DNA of 64,000 nt from Lophius americanus (Eukaryota; Chordata; Actinopteri; Lophiiformes; Lophiidae). Position 1 is the first letter of the stretch; every line of letters starts with the position of its first letter. The notes below the pieces were generated by a model, which saw nothing but the letters and a program-made list of their open reading frames with translations, ran no database searches and was not told the DNA's origin. The stretch covers positions 5,816,001-5,880,000 of the forward strand of contig JBBDHG010000015.1 in the NCBI GenBank assembly GCA_037951165.1, written 5' to 3'. Of this stretch, positions 1 to 13,585 are shown in pieces. Both the position numbers and the translations under genes were made by a program.

Positions 1-3000
1 TTCTGCTTTTTATGTTACTTCGGATGTTGTTGATGTTAACGTAACATCTCTGCTGAGTTTACCACGCAACTAGGCATCACTTAATATTTGATAACGTCGT
101 AATGATGGTCGTGAACGCCTTTTTCCTCTCTCCCTCCCTTGTGTCTCCGCCAGGCTATAGGGGTAAACAGGAGTTATATGAAGCCGTTTCTTCATTAAAA
201 GCAGCAGAATGATAGACGCCCACCTGACACCCATCTATTGGTTGCTTTGGTGCTCATCACAAAGCTGTGGACTGCTGTTCCAATTAATATGTTGACGCAT
301 TTAAACACCATTCGCGATTAGATCACTGCTCATGTCAACCAGAAATTTTCTTTCAGAATGATTTCAATGGGGGGAAAAAAGAAAAGTTTCCATGTAAACT
401 CAGCTTATGTCTTACCCAAGTGCTCACCCGCTGAACAGGACGTTGTTATGTTGACTCTGACAGCACTAATAACCAGCAACTATGCTCTGGAGTTAGCAAG
501 TTTGAGTCCAGCTGGACTGCACTGCTACGGGATCAGTATGTGCAGGAGTGTGTTTGTGCAAGTTTCAGACAGTTTCTCACAAAACTCTCAATTCTTAATC
601 ACAGCCATCTAGTATTACCCATGAACTGATTCACACCTTATCATGTATGTCTGCATGTTGGCGTGAAACCTTGGAATAATTCTAATACCAACTTAAAAAT
701 GCTTACGCTTGTGATTTTCAAGACAGTGCTTGTAAAACTATGTGTGACGTTTACAAGCCTGAATGATTTTTATTCATTTGTAGGGTAACTTACACAAACA
801 CGTAGAAAGCCGGATCTCATATAAGCATATTGCACCTGCCTTAGCATTTCAATCATACACCTGTAAATACATATAATACATGGTGAGTTATGCAATACAT
901 ACATCACTCTTTGTTGGTTGGTTTGTTTGGTTGCAGGATTACTACTAGAAGGATTACTCCAAACATGGTGGATTGGGTATGGGCCCGAATCAAATAATCT
1001 GAAAAATAGAGATTATTTTTATATTCTTGATCCATCGAACTTGCAATGGCGCAGAGCTTGCTTTCAATACCACCTTTATCAATTTTGTGATCAGGAAAAC
1101 AGCACAATAGTAAACAATCAAAAAACCACAAGGGGGTGTGTTGAAAACCTCAGAAACCAAAGGACTATGCAGTCTTTTATGACAAGATTTCAAAGCTCTG
1201 TGTGGAAAATGCTGGTGAAAAAGATTTCTACAACTGAAGCAATAGAAGTGTCTTGCAGCTGTTCTGCCCGCTGAGGCTCAATCCGCCTCTGTTCTCCGTC
1301 AGGAGGTCACAAGATATCCTTTCCAATCTGTTCCGTTAGTTACATCAGACTTCTGACATCGGAGTGCCCAAGAATTGTCTTTCCAACTAAGCTCTGTGAT
1401 TGAATGGAATCAAATGCAATTTGATTTTATTTGGATAAATAAAGTTCTCGCCGAGCATAATACGTAGCATTCAGTTTATGCTAACGCTAATGTAAATCTT
1501 TTTCAGTAATATACTGTATATAACAGAAGAATGGTTGTGAGAGTTTGTTTTTTAGCTTTTCTCTTAAACTGTGTTCACATCGATTGTGACGAAAGTTTAA
1601 CGAAACTGGAAGTTCCGTTCTCTGCCTTAAATACAGTAAGGCTGAGGCTTTTGGCTTTCACTGTCTTCTTTGAATCTACAAAACTTCAACTTTACTCTGG
1701 AAGCTCATTGTTATTCATCTTGTTCTCACCTGCGTCAGCGGGCTTTTCTTTTGGATCTTTTTTTTCATTTTTTTTGTAGTTTTCTTTCCATCTTTCTTTC
1801 TTGCTCACATTTGTACTTTTAGTTTGTGCTGCACAGGATCATGTGGCCCAATACCACATTCTCTTACTTCAAATATGAGATAGCATGATTGTATCAATCA
1901 AGATGCCATTTTTTTAACAATTAATTGCCCCCCCCAATCAGCAGCTAATTTTGTAAGCTTACAATACTAGCCAGCATTGCATACTAGAGCTTTCTCAATC
2001 GTGTCAAAAATGATGAATGCAAAGGAAACACTTCTACATGTTAAGGTAAAATTGTCCTATAGACAGGGCATTTCTAACAGTAAGTTAGGGCAGACTGTAA
2101 CCGTTAGGGTCTCCAGCTGCTATCAGGTATCTTTAAAGGCTCTGATGGTTTCCCCGGGCTTTTTCTGCCCCCCTTCTCTGAGACCAGTAAGCGCCTGATG
2201 ATGTCAATGATTATGCTTGTGCTTAAGGTTACCACTTCAAACAGACCTGTTGTTTACATAGGCCCTCATATGGCGGATGGGATAAAGAGCAGGTAGAGCT
2301 CAGTGTTTGTGTCAGTGTGCATGTGTGTGCCTAGATGGGAGGATGAATGTCATTACGCCCCAGGTCTGTGATTGTACAATCACATTATTCCCAACACAAC
2401 TATTCCCCCATATTACAGCTGTTTCTTCCTCCCCTTCCACAATCGACACAGAGCTATAGAATGCACACTGCGTTGCACCAGTTTAGCCTCACATTCAGAC
2501 TGAGCACAGCTTTTAGGCAGGAGGTGGTGGAAGGATTGATTTATTTCTTCAAGGCTTACTTAAGAACTTTGGTGGTTTTGTAGCAGGCCCAGGAAAAATG
2601 ATTAGCAAAACTTCTTCAAGTCCAGTTTCCATGTCGGTGTTTAGTGGAACAGAGAGTGCCAAGGCTTTTTAAGTATCACCAACAGCATATTGACTTATGC
2701 TTCATTCTGTGTTCAGTCAATGTAAGTCCTTTCTAAACAAGCTGCTTTCCCCGTATTTTTAATCTCAAGGCCGAACGAGAAGGACTTAAAGTGTGAGGTG
2801 TCCCACAGCTGCAGCTTTGCAACCTAAATTAACCCAGACCACATGAAAAGCTGTCCTCTCTATTCCAGGCCGGGGCGGGAAAATTATAGGCCTACTTTCT
2901 CTACTCTAGCATTAAACCTCAATTAGAGCACGATTGCTGCGATGATGTCATCACTGAGGGACCCAAGAGCACTGGAAAGAAGGAGAGCTCCCCTTCAAAG

Positions 3001-5079
3001 GCAAGAGCTGAAACCGGCCAAAAAAATCTCAGCAGTCAAGAAAAGTTATTTATTCTAACTGAAATATGGTCATTTTCTCATGACATGGCCTAAACAGACC
3101 AAAGCACAAGAACCCGTGTTTTAGCTGAATTTACCAAGAGTTAAATTTTGAGTCATGACTATATCTTCTCCTAGAGACCAGAGGCCAGCGAGGTAGGAGA
3201 TGAAAAACGTCATTTCGACATCCTGTGACCTGGCAGGAGTGTATGAAGGAAGAAAATGAGGAAGAGGGTGACAGGCTCTGGCCCAATCACAGTTTCATCT
3301 TGCTGCCCGATCGTCAGAATGTTATATAACTAAATCATTGGGCCGGGCGAATTCTGCTAAAATGACAATCGCCGATTTTATGCTCAGCATTGAAATTGCG
3401 ATTCTGTCCACGACCTCACCATTCAGTTCACATCATGCATCATCACCTGAAAAATTTAAAAGCGCACTGTGCTGTCTGTGTGTAACACAGATAGATGTGT
3501 GTCACCACTTAAGGGTTAACCCTAACAGCTCGAATGTGCACTCAAGCACGGTCGAGTGCATGCATGTCTGAGCCCGACTGAGTCCAGTAAACTAGTGATC
3601 ATTCTGGCCCAAACAGCGCAGACCTTCTGTTTTTGATGTAAGAATTTGTCCGGAGTCCGACACGTTAAAAACTAGCTGGCACACTGAGGTAGCAGGCTGT
3701 CACGCAGTCATTATTACCATGGTTACCACTTGCCTGTTTACCCTGAACCCCTGATCATGTCGGCATAGTAATTGACCGTAAAAGGGACTGTTTTTGGCTC
3801 TATACCGTTATAGCTGCTGTATTCAACTCATCGTGCATAAACATTACACTCTGTCATCAGCAGTATTAAGTATATTGAAATTGTGTCTTACCATTGATGA
3901 ACTGCTTCATTAGACTAAGACTTAGACATCCAAATCACAATCCCTCAAAACCTTCGTTGTCGAAGCATCGAAGTTCTTCCTTGAGATAAGATTTTACCCG
4001 CAGAAATACGACACATAACCAATGCAGTCTTCCTAGCAGTCCCGTTAAACAACATCTCCGATACCGAAAAATTAAAGTATAATGTTCAAATTCGCTATTA
4101 TGACCAAACCCAACCTCATCTGACATCAAACGCTTACGTCATTTCTAAATAGCTATCTGAAAACCGGTGCAACTCAGAGAAACTATTAATCGAGTCTGAC
4201 AGGAACCCGGTAGACCGTTTATTTGTGCCCGAACCCAGATTGGCCCCCTTTGAATTCTGACGGGACCCATCGGACTTCGGCATAGTATCAAAACTATGCA
4301 CGTCCTCCATGTAGCTACCAGAGAAAGATTAGAAAAATTGTCGTCAAACAACAGGGATATAAAGTGGTAGAAATAAAAGAAATTACCTGAAAAATTAGTT
4401 TAAGGGGGATAAGAAAATACCACTACTGTTTCCGCTTGTGCTATGTGATGTTAGCTCTTCGGTTACTCAGTAGACATCTTAGTTAGCATTTTGCCTACAA
4501 ATGCCTCGCTTGTTGTAACATAAGCTTCTGCTAAGCTAACGAGTTTTGCTGCGGCTTATGATTTCAATTAAAATGCTGCAGAATCTGTAAACTTCAGAAA
4601 TTAGATCATATATACGCCTGAATTGTAAATTCACCTTTGATGTATTAACGAGTAATCGCCAAGACCTACACCCTACTTAACCAAATATAGATTTAACCTA
4701 AAATGTTACATGTTATGCTATTACACAATATGTTGTCTGCATTAAAATCATTGGTTTTCTTGTAAAAAAATTATTTTTCTTGGAAAATGACATGTCAAAA
4801 TGAATCAAATGAATGTCAGCAAACACTATCTTTCTTCATTAAATATAGTATAATCATTCCAAAAGATCAAAGATCTGACCTTTGAATGGCCTTAAACAGC
4901 TTAGATTTCAGCCCGCTCCAATATCCTGATGTTGTTCATCATCCATCTTTGTTACAGTGCCACATGTTTCCGGTAATGAAAATCACAACAAAATGTGTGA
5001 TTTCAATTTCAATCAGTAATCTGAAGACATCAGGCATCTTCAATTTTTTACTTCTGGCAATTTCAGCCGTTATGATTTA
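1..5079. other. Intergenic DNA, no supported gene
   Basis: AT-rich non-coding sequence. A 118-codon open frame at 918-1274 follows an acceptor-like TTGGTTGCAG (927-936), but the product is not recognisable and I do not call it a gene. At 3336-3430, GGGCCGGGCGAATTCTG followed by alternating AATCGC/GATTTT words resembles a hAT-type terminal fragment seen in fish. Around 4200-4270 there are CCCGAACCC-type words that also look repeat-derived. Positions 2860-2990 (an ATTAAACCTCAATTAG word, then GATGATGTCATCAC) are repeat-poor and could be regulatory. I see nothing further. Confidence 0.6.
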
Positions 5080-5175
5080 GAGCAGGGTTTCTGCAGGCTT
5101 CAAACAGTTAAGGCATTTTAAGACCATAATACATGAAATTTAAGACTCAGACTTTTTAAAGTCTGAAAGTACAGA
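5080..5175. repeat. Teleost interspersed repeat fragment (AATTTAAGACT type)
   Basis: The run CAGGGTTTCTGCAGGCTTCA followed by TTTTAAGACC and AATTTAAGACTC words matches a fish repeat I recognise by its GTTTCYGCAGG...AATTTAAGAC pattern. The family name is not certain. Only a short degenerate piece is present. Confidence 0.5.
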
Positions 5176-5410
5176 AAACTTCTATATTTGCAAAAAGAAA
5201 TTATTTTTACAATGACTAACTTGCAGTTTTGACTTCATTGCGATGTTTTGGTACTTGACTTTCATCAGCTAAATAGTTTGTGACAACGAGAAGCAATCTC
5301 ACTGTAAAAAGGAGTGACTAAAACTCTGCCACAATATTATCATCAGAATATCAACAAATACAAATGTGGCAATGCAAACATGGAGTTGGAAAAGTTCTCC
5401 ATGACACAAA

Positions 5411-5640
5411 TACACTGATCAGTCATAACATTATAACCGCTGACAGGTTTTAAAAAAATAGACATCTGCCTGTCAGCAGATGGGCTATTTTAGTTAGCAA
5501 GTGAACATTTAGTCAGGCAGTTCAAGCATTAAGGATCTTCGTGACTTTGACACGAAGACCAAATTAAGAGCATCTCCAGAATTGCAGGTCTTGCCGGGTG
5601 TTCCTGCTGCCAACTTTCAGCCCAATCACATTTAAAAACG
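5411..5640 (+). mobile_element. Tc1-like transposon, 5' end fragment
   Basis: It starts with the terminal repeat word CTGATCAGTCATAACATTAT (5416-5435) and GCTGACAGG, then reads through the usual leader (GCAAGTGAACATT). It continues into decayed transposase codons equivalent to DFDTKTKLRASPELQVLPGV, which occupy the N-terminal helix-turn-helix position of Tc1 transposases. The copy breaks off near 5640. It belongs to the same family as the copies at 9790, 28675 and 44231, so these are relics of one old burst. Confidence 0.72.
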
Positions 5641-8446
5641 ATCAGAAAGATGGCCTAAAAAAGATAAAATGAGATCACGTTGCAATAAAGTATTACCCTT
5701 TAACATGTGTTCTAGATTTCCATTAAATACCCTGGACACAGCAATCCCTGGTGGGTTATTGTAGTCTAATCTAGTCCCTCTAACGGCAGGGTCACTGTTT
5801 CATCATGTCGTACAAAGGAGGGAGCACCTTCAACACAGCTCAGCAGGCACGCTGCCAGGCACCACCTTGTACCTTTCTCCTCTTTGTAACAGAGAGAGCC
5901 GTTCCCAGCACTGCCTGAATTATGCATCAAACCTCCCAGCTTCTTCTCACTGGTTGTTCAAGCAACCTGCCCGAGGACCGTAAGAGCTCTTCGGCGTTAA
6001 CTCCACCTGAAGAGACGGATTGCCCTCACATCTTCAAAGAGGAGTCAATCCTGCCATGGATTGTTAGTACCACCCAATGGGTTTACAAAACTTTTATTCT
6101 GTCCCTCACAGGTGCAGAGAAAGAGGATGGGCCCCATATTTCTCAGAAAGTGGAACAGATTCTTTTTTTTTTTAAGAACCAGGCTCCGACAAAAACTGTA
6201 AGCATGGTTGGGTGGGGGGTAGCGAGGGGGGCTGAGATCAAAAGCCTGTGAGTTCCTGGCGAGCGGACCCAATCAGCCGAGAGGGCCAAGGAGAGGAGGA
6301 GAGACAAGCACTTCCTTTTTAAATTGATCCCACTGAGACCCTCAAGGTTCCCCTTGCAGGACTTGCAGAAAAGTGATAAAAATCTGGCCGTGTGGATCTG
6401 ACGAGGAGCTTGGAGGGGAAACGAAGAACAAGAAGAAAGATGGTTTCAGGGGGAAGAGACAGAAGGGGGGTTGTTAAGTCTAGGCAGATCAAGGGGAGAC
6501 AAGAAAGGTGGGCTTCTCCTCTGAGGGTGCATCCTGAGCAGGGAGGACGGGTGCCATCAGCTCTCAAACCTTTGTTACACTTTTGACGAGGTGCTCAACC
6601 AATCAGCCAGGGGTGTATCTTTATCCTTCCCAGGTCCTGGCAGCTGAAACCTTGGATCGTCTCATGCTGGCCTGAGATCAGACTCTGGATGAGACTGGTG
6701 TCGTTATCCATAGCATGTTGAGGCCTCAAAGGAACAAGCGCTATCAGGGCAACACAGAGACCCTACAGCCTGCCAGACAGACCACAGAGCAGGCCGGCTG
6801 TCTCCAAGAGCGGGCGCACACGCGGCCACACACAAACCTCACATGCGCACACACGCACACACACACACAGTAAGGCGGTGTGTATGTCTCCTCTCCAATT
6901 CAATAGATTAGAAAAAAGCAATATGAAAAATGGTAAATTCAATAAGCGTACTATCAAATGTCATGACTGAAGCAAAATTAAAATATAATAAAGATTTATT
7001 AATTTATATGTAGATATTAATTCCCCCCCCCCCATCAATTCTAATCAGGGGTCCCAGAGTATCTTTTAAAAGGTTCAGGAAGTCCTTAAAAAACCCTAAA
7101 AAACTGTGTTGGTCAACATGGTTATTTGATATATTTGATGTCCTTATGAGTTAAGTTAAAATCAAATATTTTTCCTTTTTTTTTAAGCTTTGAATTACGA
7201 ACACAATTCTGTCCACGGTATTTAAAAAGTTTTGCTGAGCGCATTGTGCTACGCGATGTTAGCTAAATGTTAGATGTTAGAAGCATCATCATTCTGATCT
7301 TAGGTTTAGATCTGAATTATTAGGTCAAAGAGATACTCTGGCAGCAGTACTACTTTGCTCTATGAGTGTTACAGTTATGTTACTTCAATAACAAACTTAG
7401 GTGTGATGGAAAGTCAATGAACGTTAATAAAACTTAATCGATCTCTAGTAATATCATTAGAATAGGGCTGACAATCCCTACAAAAAGCACTCTGAAATCA
7501 CATCAATATTTGGATATTGTATTCCGCTATCTCTCAGAACGGAGACTTTTATTTCACCAGTTGAATGAAAGTGGCAAGAGAAGTGCATTTCCATGATTGG
7601 GCTTCACCAGCCACAGGTTACCTTTTCGGAGGGGCTTAGTGATGCCAATTAAATGCTCTGAGCGCAGACTCATGATGGGTGCTAATTTTCAGCAGCATTG
7701 CACCGAGGAGATGGGAAATAAGAGGCTCTATTTATAACAGAGAGGAACGGGAGGGAAGATTAGCCTGTCATTAGAATAAAGAGCGCAGAAGAAGAATCAA
7801 TTTCAGGGCTTAAAAGCTGACAAACAGAGTTCACTTATTCTGTTCCTCTCTCTCTCCAATCACCTTTTGACTGAGACTGCAGCCTGGAAGATGCTGTGGT
7901 GAGGTTTCTGTAGAGGCAAGCTTGGATTTAGACTTTTGTCAATGTTTAGACTGTAAAGGGGTCTCTTAATGATACAACTGTGCACAAACTATGGTGAGTC
8001 GCCCTCGTATTACTATGGCTGGTATGAGTAGTAGGTAAAGTCCGTTAAAATGAGATAATTAGCCATTAAGAGTTAGTAGAAGGGCAACGCATCCTAAAAC
8101 TCATGATTACAAACAGAATAAGATCATTACCTTTGGATCACAGATCGGATAATTTGTCAAATTGCAAATGTTGACTCAAACGACAACACTATTGGTCGGT
8201 GAATCTTTCATCTGAAAGTCTATATTAAAATGTAAATAAATATTTCTTTTAAATTAAAAGTGGCCGTAAAAATGTTTTCACACTTATATAGTGATCGGTG
8301 GATCAGGTTCGGTGCGACCCTTGAAGGGCAATCAGATCCACACACGGATCATCCGTCGTTCGTTGAACCACTAAAAGTAAATTTCATAAAATGGTGAAAT
8401 TATTGAACATTCTGGGATTTGTAGCATTATCCTTAGACATAAGTTT
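5641..8446. other. Intergenic DNA with a motif-dense stretch at 7560-7860
   Basis: No gene is supported. A (CA)-rich microsatellite lies at 6841-6870 and a poly-C run at about 7023-7034. Purine-rich sequence at 6280-6580 produces spurious open frames on both strands. Positions 7560-7860 are repeat-poor, with homeodomain-type cores (CCAATTAAAT, TCATTAGAAT), a GCTAATTTTCAG word and a CTATTTATA MEF2-like word. They are a plausible conserved non-coding element, but conservation is unverified. Confidence 0.45.
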
Positions 8447-8715
8447 GGAGCTCGGAGTGGAGCCGCTGCTCCTTTGAATGGAGCCAGTTGAGGTTTTTAG
8501 GGCCCCTAACTAGGATGCCTCCAGGACGCCTTCCATTGGATGTTTTTCAGGATAGTCCAATTTGGATGAGACCTAGAATTCACTTGGAGATAATATACAT
8601 CTTATCTGGTCTGAGAACGCATCGAGATTCCACAGGATGAGCTGGAGAGAGTAGCTGGGGAGAGGAACATCCGGAATAACCTTCCCAGCCTGCTGGCACC
8701 AGGACGTGACTCGAA
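8447..8715 (+). mobile_element. LINE 3' fragment (same family as 39430-40335)
   Basis: The words GAGTGGAGCCGCTGCTCC, GGAGCCAGTTGAGG, AGGATGCCTCCAGGACGCC, GGATGAGCTGGAGAGAGTAG and CTGGGGAGAGG in this order match the 3' coding end of an abundant fish non-LTR retrotransposon. In intact copies this encodes the region after the reverse transcriptase (VEPLLL-ERSQLRW...MPPGRLP). Frameshifts and stops are present, so this is a dead, 5'-truncated copy. Confidence 0.75.
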
Positions 8716-9789
8716 GAACATGAATGGAGAATGGAATGTACCATTGTACAGAGGATACAATTATTGCACAAATACAATAATTATTGTGCGTCTGGTAATG
8801 TTGAACAGTTTTAATCTGATAAACCAGAAAGTCCTTAAAAATATTATTCCCTGTGGACCATACAAGCAACAAATAGCATTGCTGCATAGTTATTCTGAAG
8901 AACAGCCTGTGTCTCCATGTGCAGGACTTAAAGCAGATGGATGTTAGAAAGAAGGGAGCTTAAACTAAAAATAATACGTATCCAAACACATAAAGCCAAC
9001 AAATCATGATCACCACCACTAAATCTCACGTGACAGATTGTTTTCAGTCATTAACAAAGGCAGCGTTCATGAGGAGATGATGGGGCCCTAAATCTCTCAG
9101 GCACCAGAAACGTTAAAACCGCTGAATATTGATACGGGGACCGGCTTTAAGGACAGCAACGACTAATAATTCATAATGTAAGTCATTATAAGATGTTCAA
9201 GCAAAATAAGATTATTGTTATTTTCTTTCGATATGACTGATTACCTTTGCATTCCATTTTCACTAAAAAAATAAATGGGGATGTGTGACTTTGGCTTTTG
9301 TAAGTAGCAAACAAGCATCTCGGAGAGCTTGATTTGTCGACTAGAGCGTCTCTGTAGCACCTCAATGCTTCATTTGTAATGGAATGTTGTGACACATTTT
9401 ACTTTCATCAAAAATTACAGCGCCTGTGATTAGGATATTGCTCTTGGTCGTGTTGGTCTTTGGATATTCGGATTGGTTGTTCAGCCCCATGAAAAATGAC
9501 ATTTAATAAAAAGCATGACTCTTCAGAACTGATAGGAATGGGAGCTGCAGCAAACTCTCCAATGTGAAAAACTCACTTATGCTGAGTTGTGGGTGGCACA
9601 TGGATTCAACTTCATATATTAATGAATATATATTTATGAATACAATTAACTGCATTAATTAGTGTAAAATATCAAAAAACATTTAAGAGGCTTTCTAATC
9701 ACAAATGGTGAAGTAATCATGTTCATTTAAAGCATTTCTGACTTTTACAGTCATGTTATTTCTGAAACATAAAAGGTTAATGTTTGCAT
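8716..9789. other. Intergenic AT-rich DNA, nothing recognised
   Basis: No coding, RNA or clear repeat signal apart from short A/T-rich runs (for example 9615-9660). Open frames here are short and lack recognisable motifs. Confidence 0.5.
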
Positions 9790-10118
9790 TTCTGTAGTGA
9801 TTTTAAGTCATGCGACTTTAACAAAGACCAAATTATGATGCTAGAAGACTGGGTCAGATCATCTCTAGAACTGTACGTCTTGTGTTCTTGGTCAGCAATT
9901 GTTAGTGTCTACCAATGTGATCTTAAGAAGGAAAATCGGTGAACAACTGGGAGAATTGTGGGAAACCCAGGTGTATTGAAACATGTGGTCGAGTGTGGCC
10001 CGTGTTTTCTAATCCCACAGAAGAGTTACAGATATCCTAAAAAGTCAACCATGGTTCTGATAGAAAGCAGTAATGGATTGCCCAATCATAACGGCTGGTT
10101 ATAATCTTATGACTGTTC
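9790..10118 (+). mobile_element. Tc1-like transposon remnant, N-terminal transposase region
   Basis: The + strand reads the decayed Tc1 series DFNKDQIMMLEDWVRS, then the equivalents of a helix-turn-helix (SAIVSVYQ) and ENR, and ends at GGTTCTGATAGAAAGCAG, the position known from intact copies as NAGSDRK. The end at 10084-10115 (CATAACGGCTGGTTATAATC) resembles the element's terminal repeat. The C-terminal half of the transposase is missing, suggesting an internally deleted copy. Confidence 0.7.
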
Positions 10119-13100
10119 AGAAGCAGATGTTTGTAACATCAACCAAGTGATTAGTGAACGACACAGATTGTCCTTATCCTTTTCCATGATAGCTCATAAA
10201 TGTGATATTATTATTTCACAATTTAAGTCCACCTTTCTCCCCCCAGGTAGGCATGATGGAAAAGGAGTTGGGAAAATCAGGTTTCCCAGCACTCATTTGG
10301 GAACTAGACCAGGAAGGAAGCTTTGGGCAGCCCAGCTCATCCTACCACCGCTAAGGACAAACCCCCCTTACCCCCGGATCTGACCCATCATGTACCCGCA
10401 GTTTAACCTGAGGACAGGAACCACACAGGAAGCCATGTAACCTGACAAGAAAAGGAACTAAAGAAGAGGGGTTGGTGAAAAAAAATATCACAAAGTTAAC
10501 TTTTCTAGCAGTGCCATATCACAGCTGAGGCAAGTTCAGCAGGGTGGAGGCTCTGGTGCAGAATGGTTTCAGTCCCAGTCATGTGGGCCTGACTGGGGCT
10601 GGCTAAGCTGGATGTGGGAGGGATTTATCATTCAAATAGGCACCAAAAAGAAGTGAACACAGCCTCCCAGTGTCGCCTGTAGAGGATACTGCCAAGACTG
10701 AATATTTACTGATACAGTCCCAGGAAAAACATATTCTATTAACAGAACACAGCAGACAGCAATACTGGGCTCTCCAATCGAATCCACTTATGGAGCATCT
10801 AATAGCGTATGAGGAAGGATATTGTGCTAATTTGTCTTGTCTGTGGAGCGCTCTGACAGTCCCATTGATGCCGACATCTCTTTAACATGAGGTTAGTGGG
10901 TGTTTGGCCTCCCCTCCTGTCGTTTGTGAGCTGCAGAACCTGGAAATGATTAGGCCTGGGAGGGCAATTAGCCTGAGCATCGTCGAGCTAAATATAGTCC
11001 GGCTTGGCTCGGCTCCGCTCCTGGGTCACATCCACACCACAGCCCCCCACGCAGGCATGTTAGTTCAATCTGGATTTGTTTCAGGACTGATGCAAAGGCT
11101 CCGCTGACTCAGATGAGATAACATAACTCAGCTGTCAATCAGGTTTCCCGGGAGGGACAGAGGTGAGTAGGAGGGAGTCATGGAGAAAAAACTGAGGGAA
11201 TGACTTATGAAAGGGAAGCACATGCTAGACCTGAGATCCAGAAAATATGAGTCAGATAAGTCAGAGAAGCAAGATCCTCAAGTTGATTCATATATATTTA
11301 TCACCCACACACCGGCTTCTCCTTTTGCAAACACTGTCTCAAACAAACCTGGAACTGGAAAACATGTTTTCCCACAGACTTACACCAACTCAACGGAATG
11401 AAAAGGAAAATGCTTTCCTATCGCACCGCTCTCTACCCCTCCAGTCCCCGTATCTCCCGCCCCCCGTGTGAGATTTTATCCTTAAAAAACAGGAGGTTCG
11501 CCCACTCATTCACCTGGGACAGCTCTAGGATGGCGGAGGCAAGCTGGAAGGTTATAGGAGCCTGGGAATGTTTAACATCAAGAAAGCAATCAGAACGTAG
11601 CTGGCGCTCTGGGAATAGGACAGGAAACATGGAGAGTAACCCCTTCCTGCCTGAGAGGAAAGAGAAAAGGAAGTGATTTTCCGTTATGCGACAAATCTAC
11701 TGTAGTCTGACAGGGAGGTGGCTGACTTTCATAGGAATACTAAGTTTTTGCAAGTAATAAATTTAGCCAATTCAAATCAAAAGAAGAAAAGAACCAGCAT
11801 CAGTTAATTTGGAAGTTTCACCTTTAGGCTGATCTCTCCTTGCATCCGAGTTCTGAGAGATAATTAAGACCTGGTATTTGAGTGTGATTCAAGAAAGGCA
11901 CTGAAAGAAAATTTCATGGCCTCTAACTCGACGCAGACCCCACTTAAATTTCTTAACCACTGACTTGACCCGTGTCTTTCAACAACACACAACTATCTGA
12001 GGTGAAGTGGAAATGTTCAGGCGCTACACTGAAATTGCACAAGACAGTACAGGAAACAGGGTTTTATTTGCACCCAGAGCAGAGAATACTTTTCAACTGG
12101 GGCCTACTCCTGTGTTATCCTACATACATGATCGGGTGCAGCGTCAAACCAGATAATGAACTCTCCAGCTCCAAAAGTGAAGCTGATGTCTTAAACTTTA
12201 TGTAAATGAGAAACCAATTGTCTTTGATTAGGACCTAATAACATAATTTTCCATTAAGATTTATATTAGAGAACATTTACTTATCAGCTATGTATACGGG
12301 CAATCAGGTTTCCAATTTTTAGTACATATGTATAAGACTAAGGCTTCAAACAAATAATGACGCAGTAAAAGTTATATGGCTCGATGGGAAAATTAGAAAC
12401 AGCGGTGGATAATGGAGACAAAATAATTCAATTAAAATAAAGAATAAAAAAAAAACCTGAATCTGAAGTCTGTTGAATGCAAAGATTGTAAAGTTAATAT
12501 GATCTCAGGCATGATTCTGGCAGTCAACAATGAATAAAGTGAAAACAATCGAGAGATATTGGCATTTAAAACGCTTCACAGGCAGCAGTGCATTTAGAAG
12601 GCTCTTCTGCATGCATATCAAGTGCTCCCTTAACCACCGCCTGACCATAATAGGTGGAAAACCTCATGCCTCATAGCGTATCATCCGCTGTTGTTCGAAA
12701 GTCTTTTAGAGGCAAGTGATGTTAACCAAGAGCAGATCTTATGCAAAGAGAGCTTTCAAGCTGGGTCAGCAAAGCAAAGCAACACAACTAACTTGTTTAG
12801 TAATCCACTTGAAGACACGCCCTTAACTCCTGTATGACCAACGTATGAAGGCCAAGAAATTAAATTAAATTACATTAATGGACTGATATTGGAATTACAA
12901 AATGCTCCGCTCATTGCCTCACCAATCCGAATTGTTTCCTGCACCACGCTGTCTGTGCATAGATTTCCTGGATGCAGTCCAGGTAAGAAACTTTTATGTT
13001 AAAAGAATAAAAAGAGTAACACTATTAAGAGACAATCTCGTCCCTCAAAGCAGATCGTCCTCATTTGAGAGCTGTAGAACTTTCTGTGCCGCATAGCAAC

Positions 13101-13354
13101 CCAACTAACTTTGTGAAACCACTCGAACGACGGGTCATAAAGTCATGCATTCGTAATGCATGAATGCCTGAAGAAAACGTTGGTGAGATAAATTGCCGAT
13201 CAACTCTGTACAATGAGTCACCGTACACAGATTTAATCAAACTCATAATATCATCTCATCTTGGAAAACTAGTGCCTGTACTATCATATTTCGTAGGGGC
13301 ACATATTTTCAAAATTACACTACTGTATCAAAGATTTTTACTTTTGAACGGCAG
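10119..13354. other. Intergenic DNA with a possible regulatory stretch at 10830-11170
   Basis: No gene is supported. Positions 10830-11170 are repeat-poor and rich in factor-site words: a GCTGACTCAG MARE/AP-1-like site (about 11102), GAGATAAC (GATA), GATTAGG, CAATTAGCC and CAGCTGTCAATCA. They could be a conserved enhancer, but that needs alignment. Elsewhere (11200-11680, 11900-12900) I see only ordinary non-coding sequence with short chance frames. Confidence 0.45.
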
Positions 13355-13585
13355 TCATAATAGCCTGACCTGAATCACATTGAAAACGTCTAGTGGGATT
13401 TGAAGGAGACGGTTGCAGCATGTAAATCTAGGAAAATTACAGAATTAGAGGTTGACAAGGGCAAGGATTCTTCTTAAACAGTGCCAGAAGTTGATGCCTG
13501 GCTATGTAGCGGGTCATAGCCACTAAAGGGTCTCTGCAAAGCCCTGGAGATGTTCTTCATTAGGGGTTGAATCAACTTACATGAC
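13355..13585 (+). mobile_element. Second Tc1-like family, transposase C-terminus
   Basis: The + strand encodes PDLNHIENV, stop, WDLKETVAACKSRKITELE. This corresponds to the Tc1 DDE block PDLNPIENxWxxLK with an in-frame stop, followed by the usual C-terminal CQK-like and GYxxRV-like remnants and a non-coding tail. The coding frame is broken, so the element is inactive. Its sequence differs from the 5411/9790 family. Confidence 0.65.
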
